From NCBI GenBank assembly GCA_002427845.1, contig DIYZ01000019.1, positions 1 to 32,110 on the forward strand: 32,110 nt of DNA, read 5' to 3'. A program made the position numbers and the translations under genes. The notes beneath the pieces were generated by a model. The model was given only the letters and a program-made list of their open reading frames with translations. It was not told where the DNA came from and made no database searches. The DNA comes from Chloracidobacterium sp. UBA6041. GTDB lineage: Bacteria > Acidobacteriota > Blastocatellia > Pyrinomonadales > Pyrinomonadaceae. This document shows, piece by piece, positions 1-7,203 of this stretch (position 1 is its first letter; every line of letters begins with the position of its first letter).

Positions 1-76
1 AGGTGGTACTGACTTCATGTCATTGTAACGAAGCGATTGTCAGTGTTTGATCCTCGAGATGCTAGTCAAACTGCAT

Positions 77-98
77 CAGTACCCGATTCCGGGTACTG
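77..98. repeat. Perfect 9-bp hairpin
   Basis: CAGTACCCG (77-85) pairs with CGGGTACTG (90-98) around the loop ATTC. Two further flanking pairs (A75-T100, T76-G99) extend the stem. There is no T-run after it on either strand, so it is not a typical intrinsic terminator. It may be a dispersed palindrome or a structure in the argS leader. Confidence 0.6.
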
Positions 99-109
99 GT
101 CTAATTTGT

Positions 110-162
110 CTGTGTCTCTATGGTGAGTGTTTGTCGGGCGTTTGTTCACCGCAGAGACACAG
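110..162. repeat. Long imperfect palindrome, CGCAGAG-type dispersed repeat
   Basis: CTGTGTCTCT (110-119) pairs perfectly with AGAGACACAG (153-162). After a 2-base internal loop, GGTGA (122-126) pairs with TCACC (146-150), leaving a 19-base loop. A sister element at 7025-7065 has the same GGTGA/TCACC core and also a 19-base loop, in the opposite orientation, with 10 of 19 loop positions matching after reverse complementing. This suggests a mobile or recombining palindrome family. Confidence 0.6.
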
Positions 163-284
163 CGCGGCTTGACGAGGCTGTATCAAGCTTCAGAGAGTGC
201 GGTCTCCCTTACGGCCTGCGTGATTCCCTGTGTACGCTTCAACCGTTTCGTTCGGCTTTTGACTTCTCCTCCTCACGGCTGCAA

Positions 285-381
285 CACTCGGTACGAGTGG
301 TTGGTTAGTCCTTACTCGACTGAGACTTTCACCCAGTCAGAAACACCAAGCTTTGCTTGGCGCACTAGTATCTTAATACTA
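285..381. other. Series of consecutive hairpins in the argS leader
   Basis: Perfect stems follow one another: CACTCG/CGAGTG (285-290/294-299, 3-base loop), GACTG/CAGTC (318-322/334-338), CCAAGC/GCTTGG (346-351/355-360, 3-base loop) and TAGTAT/ATACTA (366-371/376-381, 4-base loop). Such spacing is compatible with a structured RNA leader or small RNA, but it matches no family I can name. Confidence 0.35.
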
Positions 382-477
382 ATCCAAATTGAACCACTAT
401 CCACCGCGTTTGTTCTTTCGCGATGGCGCAACAGCTAAGCTATACTCTGCGCTTTTGCAGAAACCAGTATCTTCGAC

Positions 478-484
478 GGAGAGG
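478..484 (+). promoter_or_regulatory. Shine-Dalgarno-like site supporting the GTG start of argS
   Basis: GGAGAGG lies 13 bases before the GTG at 498. The longer frame opening with ATG at 423 has no comparable site and adds 25 residues that do not look like ArgS, so the GTG start is preferred. The spacing is slightly long. Confidence 0.45.
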
Positions 485-497
485 TCCCAACAGCGAC

Positions 498-2555
498 GTG
501 AGCTTAATCAAAATCCAGGAACGTTTGAAACAGGAGGTGCGCAGGACCGCCCTGGAACTCTTTGGCGTTGAGCTGGAACAAGTCAATGCCGAGACGCCGC
601 CGCGCCCGGAGTTAGGGGACCTGGCGTTTCCGGTTTCTTTTGAACTGGCCAAACTGATTAAGCAGGCCAGCGGGGTGAAAGTCGCCCCGCGCTCAATCGC
701 CGAGCAGCTAAAAACAAAGCTGGAAGCAGCGGCCGAGGTGTCGCGCGTGGAAGTTGCGGGCGCCGGATACCTGAATGTTTTTTTTGACCGAGCAAAGTTG
801 CTCGCATTGTTTGCCGCTGAAAAGCCGATTGAGCCTACGGAAGTCTCGCCGTTCCCGGATCGGCCCAAGAAGATGGTCGAACACACCAGCATCAATCCAA
901 ACAAAGCTGCCCACATCGGGCATGTAAGAAACGCCGTGCTGGGCGACACCTTCGTGAGAATTCTTCAGGCGGCGGCAGAGCGCGTCGAGGTCCAAAACTA
1001 TATTGACAACACCGGCGTGCAGGTGGCCGACGTAGTTGTCGGATTCATGCACATCGAGCAAATGGATCTTCAGGAGATCAAGGCGCTTGACAGTTCCCTT
1101 CCCGCCGATCGCCCGTTTGCTTATTACTGCTGGGACCTTTACACAAAGGTCGGACATTTCTACCGCGACGGCAATCCGAGCGGTGAACCGAACGCGGAGC
1201 GCCTCAGATTGCGCACTGAAGTTTTGCACGCGCTGGAAGAAGGAAACAATCCGGTGGCGGCGCTTGCCGATTACGTCGCCACGCGAAACGTCGAGTGCAT
1301 CCTCGACACAATGGAGCGCCTCGAAATCCGTTACGACCTGCTGGCGCGCGAGTCAGACATTTTGCATCTGCATTTCTGGGACCGCGCTTTCGAGTTGATG
1401 AAACAGGCCGGCGTAATTCGATTAGAGAACCGGGGAAAACACGCCGGCTGCTGGGTAATGCCTTTCGAGTCACACACGGGCACGGACGAGCACGAGTCTG
1501 ACAAGATCATCGTGCGCTCCAACGGCACGGTGACATACACCGGCAAAGACATCGCCTACCAACTCTGGAAACTCGGCCAACTGGGTCTTGATTTCAATTA
1601 CAAACCGTTTCGGACCTACCCGGATTTACATGTTGCGTGGGTAACCACGACCGAACCGAACGCGGAAATCCTTCCCGAAGTTCCCCGGCCGAATTTTGGC
1701 GGTGGCGTTAAAGTTTACAACGTGATTGATTCGCGGCAGTCGTATCCGCAGGAGATCGTTGCGCGCGGCGTCGCTGCTGTTGTTCCGGAAGTTGGAGCGG
1801 ATGCGAGCGTTCACCTCAGCTACGAGATGGTGGCGCTTTCCCCTGCGGCTTGCGAGGAACTGGGAATCGAGTTGAGTGAAGAGGATCGCGCGCGCCCTTA
1901 TATCGAGATGAGCGGACGCAAAGGACTGGGCGTGAAGGCCGACGATCTGATTGACCGGCTAGAGGCTGATGCTTTGCGCGAAGTCGCATCGCGCCACGCG
2001 GAGCTTTCACTGGAGGAACAGAGTGCGACTGCCCACGAGATTGCTGTCGGCGCTTTGCGCTATTTCCTGTTGAAGTTTACTCGTAATTCTGTAATTGCTT
2101 TTGACTTCAAGGAAGCGCTTTCGTTTGAAGGTGAGACTGGTCCTTATTGTCAATATGCGGCGGTGCGCGCGAATTCGATCTTCCGCAAACTGGACAACGA
2201 CGCAGTCCGCAGCGCTGAAGAGTTAATTAGAGAAAACTCGGTTGCAGCCGACGGCGCCAAAGTTTCTGAAGTTTTGGCGGGTGAAGCAGGAACTGAAGTT
2301 TGGTCACTGGTGATGCTTGCCGAGCGGCTGGATGAGGTTATAGCTCAATGCGCGGCGTCCGCGGAGCCTGCGAATTTGGCAAAGTACACATTTACGCTCG
2401 CGCGCGCTTTCAATCTCTTTTATCATCGTCATCGGATTATCGCCGAAGAGGATCAAATCAGGCGCGCGGTCTTGATGGCGGTTGCAGACATTACACGCCG
2501 CCGATTGACCGCGGCATTGGCGACTCTGGGTATTGCTGTTCCGGAGAGAATGTAG
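498..2555 (+). CDS. argS: Arginyl-tRNA synthetase
   Basis: Charges tRNA-Arg with arginine in the cytoplasm (class I aminoacyl-tRNA synthetase). From the GTG start the protein has 685 residues. The N-terminal tRNA-binding domain carries the family signature RPELGDLAFP near residues 35-45. The catalytic signature HIGH falls at residues 139-142, inside NPNKAAHIGHVRNAVLGD. The second class I signature is divergent: MSGRKGLGVKADDL from about residue 471 stands where KMSKR would be expected; ArgS proteins often vary here. The C-terminal DALR anticodon-binding domain starts near AVRANSIFRKL. The frame is open back to an ATG at 423, but those residues look unlike ArgS and lack a ribosome binding site. 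It appears to be a single-gene unit, followed by a repeat-filled gap before aroF. Confidence 0.93.
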   Translation: MSLIKIQERLKQEVRRTALELFGVELEQVNAETPPRPELGDLAFPVSFELAKLIKQASGVKVAPRSIAEQLKTKLEAAAEVSRVEVAGAGYLNVFFDRAKLLALFAAEKPIEPTEVSPFPDRPKKMVEHTSINPNKAAHIGHVRNAVLGDTFVRILQAAAERVEVQNYIDNTGVQVADVVVGFMHIEQMDLQEIKALDSSLPADRPFAYYCWDLYTKVGHFYRDGNPSGEPNAERLRLRTEVLHALEEGNNPVAALADYVATRNVECILDTMERLEIRYDLLARESDILHLHFWDRAFELMKQAGVIRLENRGKHAGCWVMPFESHTGTDEHESDKIIVRSNGTVTYTGKDIAYQLWKLGQLGLDFNYKPFRTYPDLHVAWVTTTEPNAEILPEVPRPNFGGGVKVYNVIDSRQSYPQEIVARGVAAVVPEVGADASVHLSYEMVALSPAACEELGIELSEEDRARPYIEMSGRKGLGVKADDLIDRLEADALREVASRHAELSLEEQSATAHEIAVGALRYFLLKFTRNSVIAFDFKEALSFEGETGPYCQYAAVRANSIFRKLDNDAVRSAEELIRENSVAADGAKVSEVLAGEAGTEVWSLVMLAERLDEVIAQCAASAEPANLAKYTFTLARAFNLFYHRHRIIAEEDQIRRAVLMAVADITRRRLTAALATLGIAVPERM

Positions 2556-2624
2556 CGCGGCCCTGCCGTCCAACTGATGTGCGGAAAAACTCCGCCTTCG
2601 CAAAAGCAAGATTGAAACCCCGAT

Positions 2625-2752
2625 ACAGAACCGCTCGCGGTAGCAAGCGGATGCAAGACTCAAGGCGGATAATATTGACCGCGAGCGGTTCTATTATCGC
2701 CGAGCTCGTTAGTTGGATGCCAGGATCCGCTCGCTACTGCGAGCGGTTCTGT
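2625..2752. repeat. REP-like inverted repeat between argS and aroF
   Basis: A 30-bp unit at 2625-2654 recurs in reverse complement at 2723-2752 with 27 of 30 positions identical. A third, partial copy at 2679-2692 matches 14 of 14 bases in reverse complement with 2627-2640. Each full unit is itself a hairpin (CCGCTCGC ... AGCGG type). The gap 2556-2820 otherwise holds no gene. It resembles bacterial REP/REPIN elements; the family was not identified. Confidence 0.65.
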
Positions 2753-2820
2753 AAAACCGAGCACCTACTGTCTGTCCTAATGGCTGTACTTTTGACAAAA
2801 GCTGAGAGTATAAGAGTGCA

Positions 2821-3840
2821 ATGTTAATCGTAATGAAAGCCGACGCGACTGAGGGCCAGGTTAAGGACGTAGTTCGTGTCATTGAAGGTCTGGGTTACAA
2901 GGCCCACCCGATGCCGGGCGCATCCCGCACGGCAATCGGAATAACCGGCAACCAGACGGCCGTCGACGCTTCCCATTTTGAGAACCTTGCCGGCGTAGCT
3001 GAAGCGGTCCGCGTCAGCAAACCTTACAAACTGGTCACTCTGGATCTGCGCGCTGAAAAGACCATAGTCCGGGTCGGCGATGCGGAGATTGGCGGCGAAG
3101 AATTGGCGATCATCGCCGGGCCATGCGCCGTGGAAAGTCGCAACCAGGCTTTCGCCGTCGCCGAAGCTGTGCGCCGTAGTGGCGCGCGTTTTTTTCGCGG
3201 TGGAGCATTCAAACCGCGGACGTCTCCATACGCTTTCCAGGGGCTGGGCGAAGAAGGGCTGAAGATTCTGGCGGAGATTCGCGACGCCTATGGCTTGAAG
3301 ATCGTCACAGAGGCTTTGGATGAGTCAGGCGTCGATCTCGTCGAACGCTATGGCGATGTAATCCAGATAGGCGCGCGCAGCATGCAAAACTTCACGCTGT
3401 TGCGCCGTGTTGGCAAGTCGCGTTTGCCGGTGCTTCTAAAACGTGGGCTTTCGGCAACGCTTGACGAGTGGTTACTGGCGGCCGAGTACATCATGTCGGA
3501 GGGCAACTATCAGGTCGTCCTCTGCGAACGAGGGATTCGCACCTTTGCACAACACACGCGCAACACGCTTGACCTCGCCGCAATCCCCGCCGTGCGTCGA
3601 ATTTCCCACTTGCCGGTCCTGGTTGATCCTTCGCATGGAACGGGCAAGAACTACATGGTAACGCCGCTCGCGCGCGCCGGCGTTGCAGTTGGTGCGGATG
3701 GACTAATCGTTGAAGTACATGACCAACCTGACCAGGCTTTATCTGACGGTGCGCAGGCTTTGACGTTGGAACAGTATGAACAACTTGTCAGCGAAGTGCG
3801 CGCGATTCATGAAGTGATCGCACCGGCTGCGGTTACGTAG
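2821..3840 (+). CDS. aroF: 3-deoxy-7-phosphoheptulonate synthase (DAHP synthase, class I-beta)
   Basis: Condenses phosphoenolpyruvate and erythrose 4-phosphate, the first step of the shikimate pathway for aromatic amino acids. The 339-residue protein has the two-part layout of the Thermotoga-type enzyme: a ferredoxin-like regulatory domain (residues 1-80, beginning MLIVMKADATEGQ) and a TIM-barrel catalytic domain. Expected metal-binding residues are visible: Cys102 in AGPCAVES, His272 in DPSHGTGK, Glu298 in IVEVH and an Asp near 309. Phosphate and substrate motifs FRGGAFKPRTSPYAFQG (125-141) and LKRGL (206-210) are intact. The ferredoxin-like domain usually mediates feedback inhibition by tyrosine or phenylalanine; that is family knowledge. 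The ATG at 2821 is preferred because the N-terminus matches the family; only a weak AAGAG precedes it. Confidence 0.93.
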   Translation: MLIVMKADATEGQVKDVVRVIEGLGYKAHPMPGASRTAIGITGNQTAVDASHFENLAGVAEAVRVSKPYKLVTLDLRAEKTIVRVGDAEIGGEELAIIAGPCAVESRNQAFAVAEAVRRSGARFFRGGAFKPRTSPYAFQGLGEEGLKILAEIRDAYGLKIVTEALDESGVDLVERYGDVIQIGARSMQNFTLLRRVGKSRLPVLLKRGLSATLDEWLLAAEYIMSEGNYQVVLCERGIRTFAQHTRNTLDLAAIPAVRRISHLPVLVDPSHGTGKNYMVTPLARAGVAVGADGLIVEVHDQPDQALSDGAQALTLEQYEQLVSEVRAIHEVIAPAAVT

Positions 3841-3876
3841 GTGCTCGACAACGCTCGCAACAAAACGAAGCGGCGA

Positions 3877-4239
3877 TCAAATTCCTTCCGATAAAATCTT
3901 TGCCAGGCCCCGCGAAAAAACTGAACGCGGGATTACCTGATCGTAACCAGCCTCAAGAGCCTGACGTTGTAGCTCCGTCTGTACGTGGGAGAAGAAACCT
4001 AACAACGGAACACCTTTCAAGCTCTCTTTTGTTTTCAACTGACCAACGACGTCAATTGGGTTGAACTTCTGGTTGTGCAGATCGACAACGATTAGGTCAG
4101 GCACGAGTTCAGTGGTTGCTGAGATCAATGCATCCGGGTTGCGTGGAAACTTTATAGTCACGGCCAGCGCTTCGGCCGTGGCGCGAATCTTCGAAGCGAA
4201 AAACATGTCGTCCACTAATGCGATTATGGTCCGGCCCAT
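3877..4239 (-). CDS. Stand-alone response-regulator receiver-domain protein
   Basis: A 120-residue CheY-like single receiver domain with no output domain. It shows the acidic pair Asp10-Asp11, the candidate phosphoacceptor Asp53 in LIVVDLHNQ, and Ser84 in GFFSH at the Thr/Ser switch position. The conserved lysine of strand 5 is replaced: the sequence there is QVIPRSVF, with Arg105 at about that place. Phosphorylation-dependent switching may therefore be altered or lost. The frame opens further upstream, but the ATG at 4239 is preferred because CGGAGG stands 7 bases before it. It converges on aroF with a 36-base gap and is divergent from the gene at 4445. No histidine kinase is nearby and its partner is unknown. 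Confidence 0.75.
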   Translation of the reverse strand: MGRTIIALVDDMFFASKIRATAEALAVTIKFPRNPDALISATTELVPDLIVVDLHNQKFNPIDVVGQLKTKESLKGVPLLGFFSHVQTELQRQALEAGYDQVIPRSVFSRGLAKILSEGI

Positions 4240-4246
4240 GGTGTGG

Positions 4247-4252
4247 CCTCCG
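4247..4252 (-). promoter_or_regulatory. Strong Shine-Dalgarno site for the receiver protein
   Basis: CGGAGG on the minus strand, 7 bases before the ATG at 4239. It decides the start against the upstream in-frame ATG at 4287. It is one of the few clear ribosome binding sites in the window. Confidence 0.75.
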
Positions 4253-4418
4253 TTTAGAAGCGGGACTTGTCGCGCCTGCGCGCCCAAGTCCGCATTCTAA
4301 GCAATTAATCCAACTGCACTTTGAGTAGGACGTGGCGATACATCTCAACTTAAGGTGGCGCGTAGTTGGATGAGCCGAAAATCATCAGTACTCAACTGTC
4401 GGCAGTTTTGTAATCCCA

Positions 4419-4436
4419 ATCATTTCGCGTAATGAT
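4419..4436. promoter_or_regulatory. Inverted repeat just before the gene at 4445
   Basis: ATCATT (4419-4424) and AATGAT (4431-4436) form a perfect 6-bp dyad 8 bases before the start codon. Another small hairpin, AACTG/CAGTT, lies at 4394-4407. The dyad could be an operator or a translation-affecting stem. The rest of the divergent gap 4240-4444 shows no clear promoter. Confidence 0.3.
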
Positions 4437-4444
4437 AGTGCGCG

Positions 4445-5380
4445 ATGGCGACAGCGATTCCCCCACTCAAAGAATCCGAGAAGATCGAGTTTGGCGACAC
4501 TGCACCAGGCAAGCTCCGCGAACGCGACCCTGGAAAACTTGTCGTCGCATCATACAACATCCGTTACGCAGTGGGCCGGTTCCTGATTTCCAGCGGACTC
4601 TTGCGAAAGGCGGGCCTGCTCGGATCGCATCGTCGTGAAGCGCAAGTCGCCGAACATATTCAGACAGCGGCGCGGGCATTCTCGGAAGGCAAACTTCTGC
4701 CGGAGATTGATCTGCTGGCTTTGCAGGAAGCCGACAAGCAAACGAGACGCGCCGGTGGTCATCACGTTGCTCGCGAATTAGCTGAAGCGCTTGAGATGAG
4801 CTGGATTCACATGCCGGCAGGAATCCCGCGTGGACAACCACCGAAGACGCGGCAGTGGTGGCTCGATTTTGAGGAACAAATCAGCCTATACGATTCCGGC
4901 GACACGGGCGTTGGTCTGATAAGCCGCTTCCCTCTCAGCGACGTAACGCGAATCGATCTGCCGTGGCAGGAATGTGCCTGGCGGCCGCGGCTGGCGATGG
5001 CTGCCACAGTCTGCGCGGGCCCGTATAAACTACGAATCATTAATGCGCATGTCGATCCGCATGCAGCAGTTGGCGGTCAACTGGAACAACTCGAATTGTT
5101 GGTTCAAGAGGCCGAAAGTTCCACCGGTCCTTCGTTGATTCTGGGAGACTTCAATACTCTGTCGAAAAAGAAGGTTGGGGAAACTCGAAGCTTTCTGGAG
5201 TCGCATGGTTACACGACGCCGTTTGCCACAGGCACTCCGACGTGGCGTGGCGCAGGAATTCGTCTCCATGCTGATTGGATATTTTCTCGCAACGCGAAAA
5301 TCACGAAATGGGGAGTAGCGCGTCCTTTGAACGTTTCCGACCATTGGCCCATCTGGGCGGAAGTGCAGATGTCAGTTTAA
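4445..5380 (+). CDS. Endonuclease/exonuclease/phosphatase (EEP) family protein
   Basis: A 311-residue metal-dependent hydrolase of the DNase I/APE1 fold, which includes nucleases and phosphatases acting on lipids or nucleotides. The order of motifs fits the family: ASYNIR with Asn38, LLALQEAD with Glu95, NAHVDPH with His202, LILGDFNT with Asp235 and Asn237, HADWIFSR with Asp277, and VSDHWPI with the catalytic Asp-His at 299-300. All main metal and catalytic positions appear intact. No signal peptide or membrane segment is seen, so it is probably cytoplasmic. The substrate cannot be told from sequence. A 17-bp arm of an inverted repeat covers its last codons and stop, so the C-terminal QMSV lies inside repeat sequence. 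Confidence 0.8.
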   Translation: MATAIPPLKESEKIEFGDTAPGKLRERDPGKLVVASYNIRYAVGRFLISSGLLRKAGLLGSHRREAQVAEHIQTAARAFSEGKLLPEIDLLALQEADKQTRRAGGHHVARELAEALEMSWIHMPAGIPRGQPPKTRQWWLDFEEQISLYDSGDTGVGLISRFPLSDVTRIDLPWQECAWRPRLAMAATVCAGPYKLRIINAHVDPHAAVGGQLEQLELLVQEAESSTGPSLILGDFNTLSKKKVGETRSFLESHGYTTPFATGTPTWRGAGIRLHADWIFSRNAKITKWGVARPLNVSDHWPIWAEVQMSV

Positions 5381-5512
5381 CCGGAAACCGTGAACCGGGA
5401 GCACACGGGCTGCCTGTCTAAAAACATTATCTGAGAGGACCATTCACAGTTCGTTCATTTCCCGTTGACGGTTCCCGGTTCACTGTTCACTGTTCCCGGT
5501 TAAACTGACATC
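5368..5512. repeat. Inverted repeat spanning the end of the EEP gene and the gap
   Basis: A 17-bp perfect inverted repeat (5368-5384 against 5496-5512; arm begins GATGTCAGTTTAACCGG) includes the stop codon of the upstream gene. Similarity continues inward for about 18 more bases once a 7-base duplication in the right arm is allowed for (CCGTGAACCGGGA against CAGTGAACCGGGA). The interior, about 5403-5470, shows no gene. Confidence 0.7.
5464..5505. repeat. Degenerate heptamer tandem array upstream of the TrmH-like gene
   Basis: Six successive 7-base units of the form GTTNNNN run from 5464, including GTTCCCG twice and GTTCACT twice (5478-5491). The array ends about 20 bases before the ATG at 5526. 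It overlaps the right arm of the inverted repeat 5368-5512. No Shine-Dalgarno site is visible between array and start. Confidence 0.65.
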
Positions 5513-5525
5513 GAACATCTTTCTT

Positions 5526-6335
5526 ATGATCACCAGCCTCGACAATTCCCTGCTCCGTCTCGCTCGTGCAGTGCGTGACGGAAAATCCCAGGAGTTTATC
5601 TTTGTGGAGGGTTTGCGTCTCTGCGAAGAGGCCTTGCGCTCCGGACTTCCAATCGAAGCGGTAATTGTTTCAAACGAGCTGGCACAAAAAGAAACGGCGG
5701 CCGCTTTGCTGCCGGAACTTTCCAGAGCGGCGAAACGCGTTGCCTCTGTTAGCGAAAAACTACTCGGGTCTATCTCCTACACGAAGACACCTCAAGGCAT
5801 TGTTTTGCTGGCCTCACGACCAGAATCAAACCAGGACCATTTTGCTGGAGGCCAAAAAGAAAACCCGCTGATCGTTCTAATGCACCGCATCAACAATCCG
5901 GTCAACGTGGGCGCAATCCTGCGTACCGCGGAAGCAGCGGGGGCGACCGGCGCCATTGCCACTGAGAATACCAGCGATCCTTTTTCGCCAAAGTCGTTGC
6001 GCGGCGCGATGGGCTCGGCGTTTCGACTGCCTATCTGGTATGGACCAACTTACGCGGCAGCAGTTGGCTGGTGTTCGCAGCGCGGCATTCACACAGTTTG
6101 CGCTGATGTCCATGCGGCAACTACGTATAGCGAAATCGATTGGGCGCGCCCGTCGGCGCTAATATTCGGGCCGGAATCGAGTGGTCTCTCGCGCGAGGAG
6201 TTGGCGGCTGCAAGCGAGGCAGTGCGCATCCCTATGGGAGGCGCAGCCGAGAGTTTGAATGTTGCAGTTGCCGCGGGGATTTTGCTCTATGAAGCGGCGC
6301 GGCAGCGCCCCTCCGAGGGCTCAGTTCGCCGTTAG
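5526..6335 (+). CDS. SpoU/TrmH-family RNA 2'-O-methyltransferase
   Basis: Probable S-adenosylmethionine-dependent methyltransferase that methylates a ribose 2'-OH in tRNA or rRNA. The 269-residue protein has an N-terminal substrate-binding domain (about 1-100, with FVEGLRLCEEAL near 26-37) and a C-terminal SPOUT trefoil-knot domain. The three SpoU motifs are clear: NNPVNVGAILRTAEAAGA (123-140), ALIFGPESSGLS (211-222) and IPMGGAAESLNVAVAAG (235-251). Arg133 in motif 1 and Asn245 in motif 3 match the usual catalytic positions. It resembles RlmB/TsnR-like members, but the target nucleotide cannot be assigned. Its last 15 bases overlap the convergent HIT-like gene. Confidence 0.87.
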   Translation: MITSLDNSLLRLARAVRDGKSQEFIFVEGLRLCEEALRSGLPIEAVIVSNELAQKETAAALLPELSRAAKRVASVSEKLLGSISYTKTPQGIVLLASRPESNQDHFAGGQKENPLIVLMHRINNPVNVGAILRTAEAAGATGAIATENTSDPFSPKSLRGAMGSAFRLPIWYGPTYAAAVGWCSQRGIHTVCADVHAATTYSEIDWARPSALIFGPESSGLSREELAAASEAVRIPMGGAAESLNVAVAAGILLYEAARQRPSEGSVRR

Positions 6336-6779
6336 GTGAAAGTGTAGATAGGTCACGCCCTGATAAGCGGGTCCGTTCGTCACTATCCGGTAATCGACCA
6401 GATTCTTTTCTGTGATGATCTCCCGCATGACTGCAAACATATCAACTAAATACTCGCGATCGGATTCTGACAGTTCCGCGATATTCTTGATGTCTTTTTT
6501 CGGAATCACCAAATAATGAATGCGAGCCTGAGGACGTGGATGTTCGATCACTATTGTCTTATCCGTCTCCTTGACTACCGCCGGGGCGAACGAACTGAAT
6601 CTTTGAATACCAACAGACGTAAGCAGACCCAACAACTCCTTTTGTTGCAGGCACGTTCCCTCGCATTTGTTCAATGCCAGGAAAGACCGTGGCTGCGTGT
6701 GGGAAAACAGGTACCCGCCAAGTATTATCCCGATCAAAAGTGTTGCCAACATCAATAGAATTATTCTGATCTTGGTCAT
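6321..6779 (-). CDS. Membrane-anchored HIT-like protein
   Basis: A 152-residue protein with one N-terminal hydrophobic segment (about 4-24, IRIILLMLATLLIGIILGGY) followed by a HIT-type fold. HIT proteins are nucleotide hydrolases or transferases whose signature is H-x-H-x-H. Here the motif at the very C-terminus is YLHFHL (144-149): the first His is Tyr, while the middle His (146, the usual nucleophile) and the last His (148) remain. Supporting fold features are TIVIEHPRPQARIHYLVIPKKDIKNI and the helix with LSESDREYLVDMF. The start at 6779 is chosen because GAGGAG stands 7 bases upstream and because it places the hydrophobic segment at the N-terminus. Most HIT proteins are cytoplasmic, so an anchor is uncommon. 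Its 3' end overlaps the TrmH-like gene. Confidence 0.75.
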   Translation of the reverse strand: MTKIRIILLMLATLLIGIILGGYLFSHTQPRSFLALNKCEGTCLQQKELLGLLTSVGIQRFSSFAPAVVKETDKTIVIEHPRPQARIHYLVIPKKDIKNIAELSESDREYLVDMFAVMREIITEKNLVDYRIVTNGPAYQGVTYLHFHLTAN

Positions 6780-6786
6780 GGTCTCT

Positions 6787-6792
6787 CTCCTC
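6787..6792 (-). promoter_or_regulatory. Shine-Dalgarno site for the HIT-like gene
   Basis: GAGGAG on the minus strand, 7 bases before the ATG at 6779. It supports that start over the longer frame opening at 6947. Confidence 0.65.
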
Positions 6793-7024
6793 GTAAGAGG
6801 TATTCTTACTTCTCGTGGGCATGTCTTGATCTCGGCTTCTCTGCGCAACCTTTGCGGCCACTGCGTAACAAAAGGTTTAGTTTCTTGTTTTTTGAACAAG
6901 TGTTCGGGTAGCGCCGGAGAGCAACATTTAGTGACCGTACTCAGCAAACCTGCGAAGCAGGTGACAGCCTACGCGGGCTGGTGGAGTGGTCTCGCCTTTG
7001 GTTGCGGCCCTGGCCACGCTGTGT

Positions 7025-7065
7025 CTCCGCGGTGAGCAAACCGCGCAAAACTATTCACCGCGGAG
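7025..7065. repeat. Perfect 11-bp palindrome, sister of the element at 110-162
   Basis: CTCCGCGGTGA (7025-7035) pairs exactly with TCACCGCGGAG (7055-7065) around a 19-base loop. The core and loop length match the element at 110-162, which is in the opposite orientation. Confidence 0.65.
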
Positions 7066-7176
7066 GCGTTAACGCGGACAAGATCAATTTGGACACCACC
7101 TGAATTTACGACTGTCGCCGGGACTGCGGTTTAAAGTAGAATACCCTCGTTTCCCGAGCAGTTATTGTGGTTATCG

Positions 7177-7203
7177 CGCAGTCATGATTGGACTGCGTTT
7201 TTT
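7177..7203 (+). terminator. Intrinsic terminator-like hairpin upstream of the FHA/PBP/RodA cluster
   Basis: CGCAGTC (7177-7183) pairs perfectly with GACTGCG (7191-7197) around a 7-base loop and is followed at once by six T residues (7198-7203) on the plus strand. It lies 76 bases before the ATG of the FhaA-like gene. No plus-strand gene ends nearby, so it could end a small RNA or act as an attenuator in the cluster leader. An alternative stem, CTGC/GCAG (7193-7196/7204-7207), would compete with it. Confidence 0.6.

Larger units (their letters stand above)
1..497. other. Non-coding, hairpin-rich region upstream of argS
   Basis: No convincing gene is seen in these bases; the small open frames have no recognisable content. 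The region is rich in perfect short inverted repeats: a 9-bp stem at 77-85/90-98 with a 4-base loop, a long stem at 110-126/146-162, and a run of hairpins at 285-299, 318-338, 346-360 and 366-381. It probably holds the argS promoter and 5' leader, but no clear -35/-10 pair could be chosen. It does not look like a T-box or a tRNA gene. Confidence 0.6.

Noticed and set aside
1..422. tRNA gene or T-box leader upstream of argS
   Set aside because: No T-loop consensus, no cloverleaf, no acceptor stem and no T-box sequence were found; the hairpins are independent of one another.
120..438. Small overlapping open frames near the left end
   Set aside because: They run through palindromes, lack ribosome binding sites and show no domain-like composition.
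423..497. ATG at 423 as the start of argS
   Set aside because: The extra 25 residues do not look like the ArgS N-terminus and no ribosome binding site precedes it; the GTG at 498 has GGAGAGG upstream.
2792..2814. TTGACA and TATAAG as a promoter for aroF
   Set aside because: The spacing is only 11 bases, too short for a sigma-70-type promoter, and the second hexamer is almost at the start codon.
6321..6947. Longer HIT-like protein starting at 6947
   Set aside because: The added 56 residues are basic and lack features, and a good GAGGAG site precedes the internal ATG at 6779.
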